Source of the DNA: an uncultured Veillonella sp.
GTDB taxonomy: Bacteria; Bacillota; Negativicutes; Veillonellales; Veillonellaceae
Assembly (NCBI GenBank): GCA_902478055.1
Contig: CABSJL010000008.1
Coordinates: forward strand, 1-56,642
Direction of reading: 5' to 3'
DNA: 56,642 nucleotides
The position numbers and the translations under genes were made by a program. The notes beneath the pieces were generated by a model. The model worked only from the letters and a program-made list of their open reading frames with translations, ran no database searches and was not told the DNA's origin. Below, in pieces: positions 7,754-16,542 of the stretch (position 1 is the first letter of the stretch; each line of letters begins with the position of its first letter).

Positions 7754-8862
7754 TGAAACGTATCATTATTTCAGGTGGTGGCACCGGTGGACATATATAT
7801 CCAGCAATAACTATATATAAGGAAATTATGAAGCAGAACCCTGATGCACAGGTTTTATATGTAGGAACTGAAAAGGGCTTAGAGGCAACCTTAGTGCCTA
7901 AAGAAGGCATTGAGTTTACTACATTACCTGTACAAGGTTTGCAACGTAAATTATCTCTTGGTACGTTAGTGACGTTAGGTAAGACGGCTTTCTCTCTTGT
8001 GAAAGCCAATACAATCATTTCTAACTTTAAGCCGGATGTAGTTATTGGTACTGGTGGTTATGTCTGTGGTCCTATTCTCATGGCTGCAGCATTGCGCAAC
8101 ATTCCAACATTGATACAGGAACAAAATGTCATTGCAGGTATTACAAATAAAATTCTAAGCCGTTTTGTTGATGTAGTAGCCGTGGGCTACAAGGATGCAG
8201 AAGCATCTTTTTCAAAGGCAAAACGCGTAGTGTATACTGGTAACCCAGTACGCCCTGATGTATTAGTCGATACTAGAGCTGATGGACGTAATTATTTTAA
8301 TTTAAGTGATGACACGTTTACAGTTCTCATAGCAGGTGGTTCTCGGGGGGCGCGAACTATCAATAATGCTATGATTGATGTACATAAGCATTTTCAAGGA
8401 ACAAAAGGAATCAAATTAATCCATATTACAGGGGACGGAGAATACAAATCTGTGTTATCTCAGCTTGGTATTACCGATGGTGATGGTTTAGGTGATTCTT
8501 CAGTGATTCTGCCATATCTACATGATATGCCAAAAGCTTTGGCAGCAGCTGATTTAGCAGTCTTTAGATCTGGTGCTATCGGTCTTGCTGAGCTGGCGGT
8601 TCGTGGTATTCCATCTGTGTTGGTACCATATCCATATGCAGCGGAAGATCATCAAACATATAATGCCCGTATCTTTGTTCAAGAAGGGGCTGCTCATATG
8701 ATCGTTGATCAAATGTTAAGTGCTCATGATTTGATAGGGGAAATTGAAATGTTTATGGCCAATCGTGATTTATTGTCACAAATGGGAGAACGAGCATTGC
8801 AATTAGGTAAACCAAATGCGGCTCATGATATTGCAAAATTAGCATTATCTATTGCAAAGTAA
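7753..8862 (+). CDS. murG: UDP-GlcNAc:lipid I N-acetylglucosaminyltransferase MurG
   Basis: MurG adds GlcNAc to lipid I to make lipid II, acting as a peripheral protein on the inner membrane face. The 369-residue GT-B glycosyltransferase carries the N-terminal glycine-rich loop GGGTGGHIYPA, a second GTGGYVCGP loop, the UDP-binding GGSRGARTINNAM, and the C-terminal SGAIGLAELAVRGIPSVLVP region that holds the nucleotide-sugar site. The ATG shares one base with the murD stop. All expected motifs are present and length is normal. Confidence 0.97.
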   Translation: MKRIIISGGGTGGHIYPAITIYKEIMKQNPDAQVLYVGTEKGLEATLVPKEGIEFTTLPVQGLQRKLSLGTLVTLGKTAFSLVKANTIISNFKPDVVIGTGGYVCGPILMAAALRNIPTLIQEQNVIAGITNKILSRFVDVVAVGYKDAEASFSKAKRVVYTGNPVRPDVLVDTRADGRNYFNLSDDTFTVLIAGGSRGARTINNAMIDVHKHFQGTKGIKLIHITGDGEYKSVLSQLGITDGDGLGDSSVILPYLHDMPKALAAADLAVFRSGAIGLAELAVRGIPSVLVPYPYAAEDHQTYNARIFVQEGAAHMIVDQMLSAHDLIGEIEMFMANRDLLSQMGERALQLGKPNAAHDIAKLALSIAK

Positions 8863-8876
8863 CAAGGAGAGGTTTT

Positions 8877-10259
8877 ATGTTAGACGGTATTCATAAGATT
8901 CACCTTATTGGTATAGGTGGGTCTGGCATGCGTGCTATAGCGAATATTTTAATTCAAAAAGGTTATGATGTATCTGGTTCAGATGTAACTGAATCTGCAG
9001 TTATTGAAAAGTTCAGAAGTATGGGCGCTACCGTTCATATTGGTCATAATAAAGAGTATGTAAATGGCGTTGATGCTGTAGTGCGTTCTACAGCTATTCG
9101 TGAAGATAATCCTGAAATTGTAGCGGCAAAAGAACAAGGAATTACAATTTTGCACCGTTCCGATATTGTAAAAGCTGTGTTAGACGTAACAGATGGCATT
9201 GCAGTAGCCGGCGCACACGGTAAAACTTCTACTACTTCGATGATTGGTCAAATTTTAGTAGAAGCAGATGCTGATCCAACAGTTATTATTGGTGGTGAAG
9301 TAGATTATTTAAAAGGCAGTAGTTGCCTTGGTAAAGGCCACTTTTCTGTAGTAGAAGCAGATGAAAGTGATGGGTCTTTCTTGAAACTACGTCCACACAC
9401 TATTGTTATTACTAATATTGAAGATGATCATATGGATCATTACAAAACAATGGATAATTTGCTAAATGCATTCTGTGAGTTTGTTGAAACCTTACCAGAA
9501 TCTGGCAAAGCAATCGTATGTGGTGATAATGAAAATATTCGTTACGTTATGAGTCGTGTAAATCGTAACTTCATTACATATGGCTTAAGCGATAATAATG
9601 ACTATGTAGCTAAAAATATTCATTATGTAGATTCTACATTGGTTTATGATGTATATCATAAGGGTGTAAATATTGAGCGTATTCGCTTGCGTGTTCCTGG
9701 TGAACATAATGTATTGAATTCCTTGGCTGCCTTTATTGTGGCTCATGATTGCTGTGGTGTAGAAACACGTATCATTACTAAGGGCTTAGGTAAATTCATC
9801 GGTGCAAAACGCCGTTTTGAAACGAAAGGCCATGTAGCAGGTGTATGGGTTGTTGATGACTATGCGCATCATCCTACTGAAATTAAAGCTACCTTAAAGG
9901 CTGCTAAAGAGTTGGAAAAGCATCGTGTTATCTGTGTATTCCAACCACATCGCTTTACTCGTACTAGCTTGCTAAAGGATGAATTTGCCACTGCTTTCAC
10001 AAGCGCTGATGAAGTATATATGACAGATATCTATAGCTCTGGTGAAGATCCAATCCCTGGAATTGATGGACATACGATTCCAAATGCTATTAAAGCGGCC
10101 ACAGGTCAAGATGTACATTATGTACAGTCTGTTGATGATTTGCCTGAAGTATTATCAAAAGTAGTAAGACCTAATGACTTGGTTATCACTATGGGTGCAG
10201 GTTCTATTAATCAATATGGACCAAAATTATTAGCTATATTGGAGGAAGGCTTACAATGA
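8877..10259 (+). CDS. murC: UDP-N-acetylmuramate:L-alanine ligase MurC
   Basis: MurC starts the stem peptide by joining L-alanine to UDP-MurNAc. The 460-residue product has the N-terminal GIGGSGMRAIA loop, the ATPase motif GAHGKTSTTSM, VEADESDGSFL, and the C-terminal DDYAHHPTEI, all diagnostic for MurC. The start ATG 8877 is preceded by AAGGAGAGG. The stop overlaps the ddl start by ATGA, so the two are coupled. MurB, which makes the MurNAc substrate and is often adjacent (even fused to murC in some bacteria), is not found here. Confidence 0.97.
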   Translation: MLDGIHKIHLIGIGGSGMRAIANILIQKGYDVSGSDVTESAVIEKFRSMGATVHIGHNKEYVNGVDAVVRSTAIREDNPEIVAAKEQGITILHRSDIVKAVLDVTDGIAVAGAHGKTSTTSMIGQILVEADADPTVIIGGEVDYLKGSSCLGKGHFSVVEADESDGSFLKLRPHTIVITNIEDDHMDHYKTMDNLLNAFCEFVETLPESGKAIVCGDNENIRYVMSRVNRNFITYGLSDNNDYVAKNIHYVDSTLVYDVYHKGVNIERIRLRVPGEHNVLNSLAAFIVAHDCCGVETRIITKGLGKFIGAKRRFETKGHVAGVWVVDDYAHHPTEIKATLKAAKELEKHRVICVFQPHRFTRTSLLKDEFATAFTSADEVYMTDIYSSGEDPIPGIDGHTIPNAIKAATGQDVHYVQSVDDLPEVLSKVVRPNDLVITMGAGSINQYGPKLLAILEEGLQ

Positions 10260-11188
10260 AAGATAAAAAAATAATCGTATTGATGGGTGGTCCTTCCAAA
10301 GAGGCTGAAGTATCTCGTCGTACTGGTGCGGCTATTGCGGAAGCACTTGAAAGCAAAGGTTATAATGCCCAAACATTAGAACTTAATCCACGTACTGTTT
10401 TAAAAGATATTGAAGCCCTCGGTGGTGAAGTAGTATTTAATGCCATTCACGGCCGTTATGGTGAAGACGGTGCATTACAAGGCTTATTAGAAATGGCTGA
10501 AATTCCATACACTGGGTCCGGTATTATGGCTCATGCAGTAGGGATGAATAAAAAAGTAAGTAAAGATGTGTTTAAAGGTGCCAATATTCCTACGGCGGCT
10601 TCCGAGTCCTTCAATGGCAATCTTGAATCTGCAGAGGCTATTATTGAACACATCCGTAAAGATTTTACAATTCCAGTAGTTGTGAAATCTGCCACTCAAG
10701 GTTCTAGTATTGGGGTTACTATCGTTCGTGATGAAGCTCAGTTAGAAGAGGCTGTAACGGAAGCTCTTAAATATGACCCTATTCTCGTGGTAGAACAATT
10801 CCTTGATGGTCGTGAATTTACCGTATCTGTTTTAGATGGTAAGGCATTGTCTGTTATTGAAATTCGTCCACATTCTGGTGAATATGACTACAAGAGTAAG
10901 TATACGGTAGGTGCTACCGAGTATTTAGTGCCAGCACCTATTAGTGAAGAAATGACTGCTGAAATGCAACGCATTGGGGAACTTGTATATCGCGAAGTAC
11001 AAGGCAGTGGGGTTATTCGTGTTGATGTTATGACAGATCATGCCGATAAGATGTATGTTCTTGAATATAACACTGTGCCTGGTATGACAGCAACGTCTTT
11101 AGTACCAAAAGCAGCTAAAGAAATGGGAATCGACTTCCCAACATTATGTGAAAAAATTCTATTAACAGCTAGTATAGGGAAATTTTAA
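10256..11188 (+). CDS. ddl: D-alanine:D-alanine ligase
   Basis: Ddl makes the D-Ala-D-Ala dipeptide used by MurF. The 310-residue ATP-grasp protein starts with MGGPSKEAEVSRRTG (the usual GGxSxExxVS element), carries KSATQGSSIGVT in the central domain, and ends with EYNTVPGMTATS, the C-terminal metal and substrate motif. The length and lack of an insertion match the shorter DdlB type, the one usually placed in dcw clusters. It overlaps murC by four bases (ATGA) and precedes ftsQ. Confidence 0.96.
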   Translation: MKDKKIIVLMGGPSKEAEVSRRTGAAIAEALESKGYNAQTLELNPRTVLKDIEALGGEVVFNAIHGRYGEDGALQGLLEMAEIPYTGSGIMAHAVGMNKKVSKDVFKGANIPTAASESFNGNLESAEAIIEHIRKDFTIPVVVKSATQGSSIGVTIVRDEAQLEEAVTEALKYDPILVVEQFLDGREFTVSVLDGKALSVIEIRPHSGEYDYKSKYTVGATEYLVPAPISEEMTAEMQRIGELVYREVQGSGVIRVDVMTDHADKMYVLEYNTVPGMTATSLVPKAAKEMGIDFPTLCEKILLTASIGKF

Positions 11189-11215
11189 GGGCTAATAGAA
11201 GATAAGGAGTTAACT

Positions 11216-12070
11216 ATGGATGATAAGCAAAACCATCCATCCAACTCTGGGGAGATGCAGTCTTCTACACCTGTTCGTGATGAACGGGCTGTATTTAGAA
11301 AACGAGTGTTAAAAATCGGTGGTGCAGTTACTCTCGTGTTGGTGGGGTTGTTTACACTACCTATTCCTTTTGGATCCTTAAAAGTTACTGGATCGGATAA
11401 GGTAACTGTACAAGATGTAATGGTAGCAGGTGATATACATGAACCTGTTAATATATTGCAAATTAGTACAGAAAAATTAAAAACTAGATTGTCGAAAGAC
11501 TTACGTGTCGAAGAGGCTCAAATTAGCTATCAGTTGCCACTTACAATGGTGGTAAATGTGGTGGAACGCAAGGCTGTTGCCGTTGTACCAGCTCAGTTTG
11601 GATATTTGACCCTTGATGGTAAAGGTCAAGTGATTGCATCTGAGCCTGCTATTCAAGATACATCGGTGCCTATGATTTCTGGTGTAAAAGCTGGAAATAT
11701 ACTCTTAGGAGATACGGTGGTAGATAAGCCGATATTGGCTGCTCTTGAATATTTGAACTCTCTTGATGAGGAGACATTCAAGAATATTGCAGAGGTTAAT
11801 ATCGGAGATCCTGATGCAATAATGGCATATACTGTTTCAGGTGTGCAGATTCGACTGGGAGATGGCAAAGACTTAGCAAAAAAAGCAGAGCTAACTCAGT
11901 CGATGTTACAAGATATTAAAAAGACTCATGGTAATGTACAGTATATAGATGTAAATGTTTCGTCACCGTACATTAAAACCGATGTGATGCCAGAAGGCAA
12001 AAAGCATCAAAATGGAGCACCGACTACAGAAAATTCATCTACTAAGAAGGATGAGACAAAAACAAGATAA
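11216..12070 (+). CDS. ftsQ: Cell division protein FtsQ/DivIB
   Basis: FtsQ/DivIB is a bitopic protein that links early and late septum proteins. The 284-residue product has a hydrophilic N-terminus of about 35 residues, a single membrane helix (VLKIGGAVTLVLVGLFTLPI), then the periplasmic POTRA domain starting FGSLKVTGSDKVT and a beta domain containing LPLTMVVNVVERKAVAV. The C-terminus is a charged, disordered tail of about 30 residues. The assignment is by domain order and by position between ddl and ftsZ. Its partners FtsL and FtsZ are in the same cluster. Confidence 0.85.
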   Translation: MDDKQNHPSNSGEMQSSTPVRDERAVFRKRVLKIGGAVTLVLVGLFTLPIPFGSLKVTGSDKVTVQDVMVAGDIHEPVNILQISTEKLKTRLSKDLRVEEAQISYQLPLTMVVNVVERKAVAVVPAQFGYLTLDGKGQVIASEPAIQDTSVPMISGVKAGNILLGDTVVDKPILAALEYLNSLDEETFKNIAEVNIGDPDAIMAYTVSGVQIRLGDGKDLAKKAELTQSMLQDIKKTHGNVQYIDVNVSSPYIKTDVMPEGKKHQNGAPTTENSSTKKDETKTR

Positions 12071-12098
12071 ATAAGGTCATGTTGAAAATAAAAGGTAG

Positions 12099-12794
12099 AT
12101 GATTGTCGTGAGACACGAACGGTGGGCAATTGCCATAGTCAGCTGTATATTGGGGTTTATGGTTGTAACCCAATATAAGATGACGCAAGATAATATAGAA
12201 GAAAATATTCGCTTACAACGGACTGGTGATTTAGCAGTACAATTGCGAGAGGCCCAGAGTGAACGGGATGCTTTATTAAAGCAAATTGAATCACTAAAAA
12301 AAACTGGCGCTAATGGCGATGGTAAAGCTGATGAACAGCTCATGATGAAAGCGGCTTTAACAAATGTTAAAGGTCCAGGTGTTAGCGTTTTGATTGAAGA
12401 TAGCTTAAAGCCTGTTCAAAGTGGTGAAAATCCCAATTTGTATGTAATTCATGATGAAGATATTCTTAGGATTGTTAATGAATTACGGGCTGGTGGGGCT
12501 GAAGCAATAGCTATTAATGATCAACGCCTTATAGGAACGTCTGAAATACGATGTTCAGGACCAACTATTACTGTAAATGGTAAGGTCTTTGGCGCTCCTT
12601 TTACGGTAAAAGCTATTGGAGATCCAAAGACATTAAATTCGGCGCTAACTATGCGTGGTGGTGTAGTAGATTCGCTTAAACATTGGGGTATAAAGGTAAC
12701 TATAAAGCAAGAAGAGGATGTAGCGATTCCTGCTTTCACAGGTACTTTTAGAGAAGAACATATGAAGCCTAATGAGTTAGGAGGTAAAGAATGA
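12099..12794 (+). CDS. DUF881 family membrane-anchored protein
   Basis: The 231-residue product has one N-terminal membrane helix (WAIAIVSCILGFMVVT), a coiled-coil stretch (about residues 30-70) and a DUF881 domain with RIVNELRAGGAEAIAINDQR and a following ITVNGKVFGAPF, the usual core. DUF881 genes sit beside ftsZ and a small basic membrane protein in many Firmicutes and Actinobacteria; their role is unproven, though a link to the division site has been suggested. The start is uncertain: ATG 12099 has AAAGG only three bases upstream, and GTG 12108 would give the family-like N-terminus MRHERW. It overlaps sbp by four bases. Confidence 0.85.
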   Translation: MIVVRHERWAIAIVSCILGFMVVTQYKMTQDNIEENIRLQRTGDLAVQLREAQSERDALLKQIESLKKTGANGDGKADEQLMMKAALTNVKGPGVSVLIEDSLKPVQSGENPNLYVIHDEDILRIVNELRAGGAEAIAINDQRLIGTSEIRCSGPTITVNGKVFGAPFTVKAIGDPKTLNSALTMRGGVVDSLKHWGIKVTIKQEEDVAIPAFTGTFREEHMKPNELGGKE

Positions 12795-13135
12795 ACATCT
12801 ATATCTTTGCCATCATTGGCCTAATCATAGGGGCTATCTTAGGATGGATAGCACCGCTTCATATCCCTATTAGTTACTCGAACTATACATCAGTAGCTGT
12901 CCTAGCGGCATTAGATGCAGTGTTTGGCGGTAGTCGAGCGGCATTGGAAAGAACCTTTGATCTCAGTAACTTTGTAATTGGGTTCTTTTCAAATATGGTG
13001 TTAGCTGTTATTCTTGTATATGTTGGTGATTTAATAGGTATTAATCTTTACTATGTGGCCCTCATTGGGTTTGGGTTGCGTGTATTTATTAATGTAGGCG
13101 CTATACGCAAGATAATTATGACTAAGCGGTTCTAA
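12791..13135 (+). CDS. sbp: Small basic membrane protein (Sbp, DUF1290)
   Basis: This 114-residue protein is nearly all membrane: four hydrophobic segments, with the family signature YTSVAVLAALDAVFGGSRA near residue 38. It belongs to the Sbp/DUF1290 family, typically found between DUF881 and ftsZ. The function is unknown; B. subtilis Sbp is encoded in the equivalent place near ftsAZ. The ATGA overlap with the DUF881 gene indicates coupled translation and probably a shared complex. It is the last gene before a 138-base gap leading to ftsZ. Confidence 0.88.
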   Translation: MNIYIFAIIGLIIGAILGWIAPLHIPISYSNYTSVAVLAALDAVFGGSRAALERTFDLSNFVIGFFSNMVLAVILVYVGDLIGINLYYVALIGFGLRVFINVGAIRKIIMTKRF

Positions 13136-13273
13136 TAAATCACATTCTATATAGTGGAAAGTTTTTAAATTTTAGTGTAAAATAAATGTAATTGTTATAA
13201 GATAGTCAGTATATAAATCGATACATTGGGACGTATATTGATACGATAGATAACGATAAGAGGAGGAAGTTCA
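13136..13273 (+). promoter_or_regulatory. Intergenic leader upstream of ftsZ
   Basis: This 138-base AT-rich gap probably holds a separate ftsZ promoter, but no pair of -35/-10 boxes with good spacing stands out. TAAAAT (13178-13183) is the best -10 candidate and has no convincing -35. No terminator for the upstream operon is seen. AGGAGG lies at 13261-13266. Confidence 0.3.
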
Positions 13274-14314
13274 ATGTCTGATTTTGCAAATATTAAAGTT
13301 ATCGGTGTTGGTGGCGGCGGTAATAACGCTGTTAATCGTATGGTTGATAACCAAATTAAAGGTGTTCAATTTTTAGCTGTTAATACAGAAAACCAAGTGC
13401 TTGAATTGTCTAAAGCGGATGTAACAATTCAAATCGGTGAAAAAGTTACTAAAGGTCTTGGCGCAGGTGCTAATCCACAAATCGGTGAAGAAGCAGCTCA
13501 AGAAAGTCGTGAAGAAATCACTAAAGCACTTGAAGGTGCTGATATGGTATTCGTAACTGCTGGTATGGGCGGTGGTACTGGTACTGGTGCTGCTCCAATC
13601 GTAGCTGAATGTGCTAAAGAAGTTGGTGCATTAACAGTAGGCGTTGTAACTAAACCTTTCGCATTTGAAGGCAAACGTCGTCGTGCTGCAGCAGAAAAAG
13701 GCATTGAGTTCTTGACTCAAAAAGTTGATACAATCATCGTTATTCCTAATGATAAATTATTACAAGTAGTAGATAAAAAATGTTCCGTATCTGATGCTTT
13801 TAGTAAAGCTGATGAAGTTCTTCGTCAAGGTATCAAAGGTATTTCTGATTTGATTCAAATTCCTGGTTTAATCAACCTCGACTTTGCAGACGTTAAAACT
13901 ATCATGACTAATCAAGGCGAAGCATTGATGGGTATTGGTGAAGGTACAGGTGAAAACCGTGCTGCAGATGCTGCTAAAATGGCTATCAATAGCCCATTGT
14001 TGGAAACTTCCATTGATGGTGCAAAAGGTATCTTGCTTAATATTTCTGGTAGCTCCGATTTGGGTATTTTTGAAGTGAATGAAGCAGCTCAAATTATTTC
14101 TGATGCAGCAGATCCTGATGCAAATATCATCTTCGGTTCTGTTATTGATGAAAGCTTAGGCGATAAAGTTCAAGTTACTGTTGTAGCAACTGGTTTTGGC
14201 AATAACGCTAAAAGCGTACCAGAATTCGGTAAAACAACTACAACATCTCGTCCAGCATCCACTACAACAACAAACAGCGGTATCCCTGATATCCCTGTAT
14301 TCATGAAACGCTAA
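13274..14314 (+). CDS. ftsZ: Cell division protein FtsZ
   Basis: FtsZ is the tubulin-like GTPase that forms the division ring. The 346-residue product has the GGGGNNAVNRM nucleotide loop at the N-terminus, the tubulin signature GMGGGTGTGAAPI near residue 96, and the T7 catalytic loop NLDFADVKTIM near residue 200. After the globular core (about residue 312) there is only a short Thr-rich linker and then the conserved C-terminal peptide IPDIPVFMKR, which normally binds FtsA, SepF or other tethers. No ftsA is next to it, although that is the usual neighbour. Codon use looks optimised, suggesting high expression. Confidence 0.98.
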   Translation: MSDFANIKVIGVGGGGNNAVNRMVDNQIKGVQFLAVNTENQVLELSKADVTIQIGEKVTKGLGAGANPQIGEEAAQESREEITKALEGADMVFVTAGMGGGTGTGAAPIVAECAKEVGALTVGVVTKPFAFEGKRRRAAAEKGIEFLTQKVDTIIVIPNDKLLQVVDKKCSVSDAFSKADEVLRQGIKGISDLIQIPGLINLDFADVKTIMTNQGEALMGIGEGTGENRAADAAKMAINSPLLETSIDGAKGILLNISGSSDLGIFEVNEAAQIISDAADPDANIIFGSVIDESLGDKVQVTVVATGFGNNAKSVPEFGKTTTTSRPASTTTTNSGIPDIPVFMKR

Positions 14315-14362
14315 TTTATAGAGTGTATAATCAAAACATTCGTAAATAAGTAACTTAGTAAG

Positions 14363-14380
14363 ACATATCTTGAGATATGT
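14363..14380 (+). promoter_or_regulatory. Palindrome directly upstream of the OMP ribosome site
   Basis: ACATATCT (14363-14370) and AGATATGT (14373-14380) form an 18-base dyad ending four bases before AGGAGG. A TATAAT box lies at 14326-14331. The dyad may be a protein-binding site near the transcription start, or a small mRNA hairpin that affects access to the ribosome site or mRNA stability. Confidence 0.4.
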
Positions 14381-14395
14381 GTATAGGAGGTACAA

Positions 14396-14965
14396 ATGAA
14401 GAAATTAGTATTATTAACTCTAGCAGCTACAGTTGTGGCAGGTAGTGCATTTGCAGCAGCACCTGTAACAAAAATTAGCGATGGTTCCACTAAAGTACAA
14501 GCTGATTATGCATTTAAACAACATGTATCTAAAGGTGGCGGTAATAGCAACGACGGTTTCGGTGTTTCTTTACAACACGATCTTTCCGATAAAACTGCAG
14601 TACAATATTCCTATGATAAATTGAATGCAAAAAATGGCGATATTAAAGATCATCAATTAGCATTGGTTTATAAAGTGCATCCAAACGTAAATGTATATGG
14701 TGCTGGTACTGCAATTCGTACAAATGATACTGAATTAGGTTTCCAAGCAGGTGTTATTGGTCATGTACCATTAACAGAAAAAGTTAACGGCTTTGCTAAA
14801 GCTGGTTGGGGTAATGATATTAAGCAAACTTACCAAGTAGGTGCTCAATATGAAGTTCGCCCTGATGTAGACTTGAACGTATACTATGGCTATGATAAAT
14901 ATAGCGTAAATGATAACGATAAAACTGCAAAAGGTTTACACGCTGGTGTAGGCTACTCCTTCTAA
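14396..14965 (+). CDS. Small outer-membrane beta-barrel protein
   Basis: The 189-residue product has a clear signal peptide (MKKLVLLTLAATVVAGSAFA, cleavage before AAP) and a mature part of about 168 residues made of alternating amphipathic strands, such as DKTAVQYSYDKL, HPNVNVYGAGTAI and DVDLNVYYGYDKY. It ends in GVGYSF, with the terminal aromatic residue typical of barrels inserted by the BAM complex. It is likely an eight-stranded OmpX/OmpW-like or small porin-like barrel, exported to the outer membrane of a diderm Firmicute. No specific ligand can be inferred. It has its own leader and a strong terminator, so it is monocistronic or a high-level tail of the ftsZ transcript. Confidence 0.82.
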   Translation: MKKLVLLTLAATVVAGSAFAAAPVTKISDGSTKVQADYAFKQHVSKGGGNSNDGFGVSLQHDLSDKTAVQYSYDKLNAKNGDIKDHQLALVYKVHPNVNVYGAGTAIRTNDTELGFQAGVIGHVPLTEKVNGFAKAGWGNDIKQTYQVGAQYEVRPDVDLNVYYGYDKYSVNDNDKTAKGLHAGVGYSF

Positions 14966-14973
14966 GGATAACT

Positions 14974-15003
14974 AAAGACCACTCTAATGAGTGGTCTTTT
15001 TTT
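14974..15003 (+). terminator. Rho-independent terminator after OMP gene
   Basis: An 11-bp stem, AAAGACCACTC (14974-14984) with GAGTGGTCTTT (14989-14999), and loop TAAT is followed by an uninterrupted T-run to 15003. It closes the dcw/ftsZ/OMP region. Confidence 0.93.
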
Positions 15004-15225
15004 ATACGTTTATAAAAATAGATATCTGTAGGGATGTTATTTATAAATTTATTTTGTATAGGATATTGTATATATCCTATATACCTTAATTTTATAATAA
15101 ATCAGCTTATAATCAGTATTATTTCTTATGTATACAATATATTTTCTAAATACTCATTGTATAATTAAATAAGTTTAGGTATGATAAATATGTAATAATT
15201 CATTTTAGATAGGATGGTGTAAGTT

Positions 15226-16473
15226 ATGACAAGTGTTGCTGCAAAGCATGCAAAAGGGAAAAAACTTAAAGATGTAATCTTTGTAACTGCTGGCCAAGCC
15301 CAAGCTGATGCTAAAGAAAATGGTCGTGAGAACGTTGTTAACGGTACATTAGGTGCGATTCATGATGAAGATGGTAAATTAGTATTCCTTAAAACCGTTA
15401 AAGATGAATATTTAAGCCTTCCTGACTCTGAACATATTGGCTATGCACCAATCGCCGGTGTACCTGAGTTCCTTGCTGCTGCAGAGAAAGAATGCTTTGG
15501 ACAATCTCGTCCAGAAGGTCATATCCGTAGTATTGCCACTGCAGGTGGTACTGGCGGTATTCATCACTTAGTTCATAACTACACAGAACCTGGTGATGAA
15601 GTGTTGACTGCTGATTGGTACTGGGGTGCCTATCGTGTCATTTGCAGTGATGTAGGTCGTACACTTGTTACGTATTCTTTATTTGATGAACATAATAACT
15701 TTAACCATGAAGCGTTCCAAAATCGTGTAAATGAATTAGCTGCTAAACAAACAAATGTGGTAATTTTGTTTAATACACCTGGTAATAACCCAACAGGCTA
15801 CTCAATTGAAGATAAAGACTGGGAATCTATTCTTAACTTCTTAAAAGAACTCGTTGCTATTGGTCGCAATAATGTGATCATCGGTATTGATGTGGCTTAC
15901 CTTGATTACTCTGGTGAAAAAGAAGAGGTTCGTTCATTCTTTAGTAAATTTAGTCATTTGCCAAAAGAGATTCTTACATGTGTTTGCTATAGCTTGTCTA
16001 AAGGCTTTACTATGTATGGTCAACGTGTAGGGGCTTTGATTGGTATTTCTGATGACGAAGAAATTGCTGATGAATTCTTAGAAATCAACAAATCTACTAG
16101 CCGTGCTACATGGTCTAATATTTGTCGTCCAGCAATGCGTACAATGGCAAATATTGTGGCTGATCCAGCTAAGTTTAAAGAATATGAAGCTGAACGCAAT
16201 AGCTACTATCAATTGATTCGCGATCGTGCTGATATCTTCAAACAAGAGGCTGCACAAGTTGGCCTTCCAATGTTACCATACCGTGGCGGTTTCTTCATTA
16301 CAATTCCTACAGATTCTGCTAATGCTATCTGTGAAGAATTGAAGAAAGAGCATATTTATGTTATTGCTCTAGCTAACGGTATTCGCGTTGCAGCATGTGG
16401 CATTCCTAAATTCCAAATGACAGGCCTTGCTGAAAAAATTTATAATGCTATGAAACGTCTTGGCAAATTATAA
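15226..16473 (+). CDS. Class I/II pyridoxal-phosphate aminotransferase
   Basis: This 415-residue protein has the fold type I aminotransferase pattern: an ATAGGTGGI glycine loop near residue 105, NTPGNNPTGYS, the aspartate that contacts the PLP ring nitrogen (IIGIDVAYLDYSG), the Schiff-base lysine in YSLSKGFTMYGQR near residue 260, and the C-terminal arginine in GIRVAACGI. It resembles aromatic/aspartate aminotransferases, but the exact amino donor cannot be set from sequence alone. It stands alone behind a 220-base AT-rich gap and ends at its own terminator. Confidence 0.85.
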   Translation: MTSVAAKHAKGKKLKDVIFVTAGQAQADAKENGRENVVNGTLGAIHDEDGKLVFLKTVKDEYLSLPDSEHIGYAPIAGVPEFLAAAEKECFGQSRPEGHIRSIATAGGTGGIHHLVHNYTEPGDEVLTADWYWGAYRVICSDVGRTLVTYSLFDEHNNFNHEAFQNRVNELAAKQTNVVILFNTPGNNPTGYSIEDKDWESILNFLKELVAIGRNNVIIGIDVAYLDYSGEKEEVRSFFSKFSHLPKEILTCVCYSLSKGFTMYGQRVGALIGISDDEEIADEFLEINKSTSRATWSNICRPAMRTMANIVADPAKFKEYEAERNSYYQLIRDRADIFKQEAAQVGLPMLPYRGGFFITIPTDSANAICEELKKEHIYVIALANGIRVAACGIPKFQMTGLAEKIYNAMKRLGKL

Positions 16474-16494
16474 TGCATAAGTTTTACTAATATT

Positions 16495-16531
16495 AAAGTC
16501 CGCTTGATAAGTATATCAAGCGGACTTTTTT
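16495..16531 (+). terminator. Terminator of the aminotransferase gene
   Basis: A perfect 15-bp stem (16495-16509 with 16514-16528; core AGTCCGCTTGATA) has a four-base loop and a T-run to 16531. Confidence 0.93.
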
Positions 16532-16542
16532 GTAATTATTAG

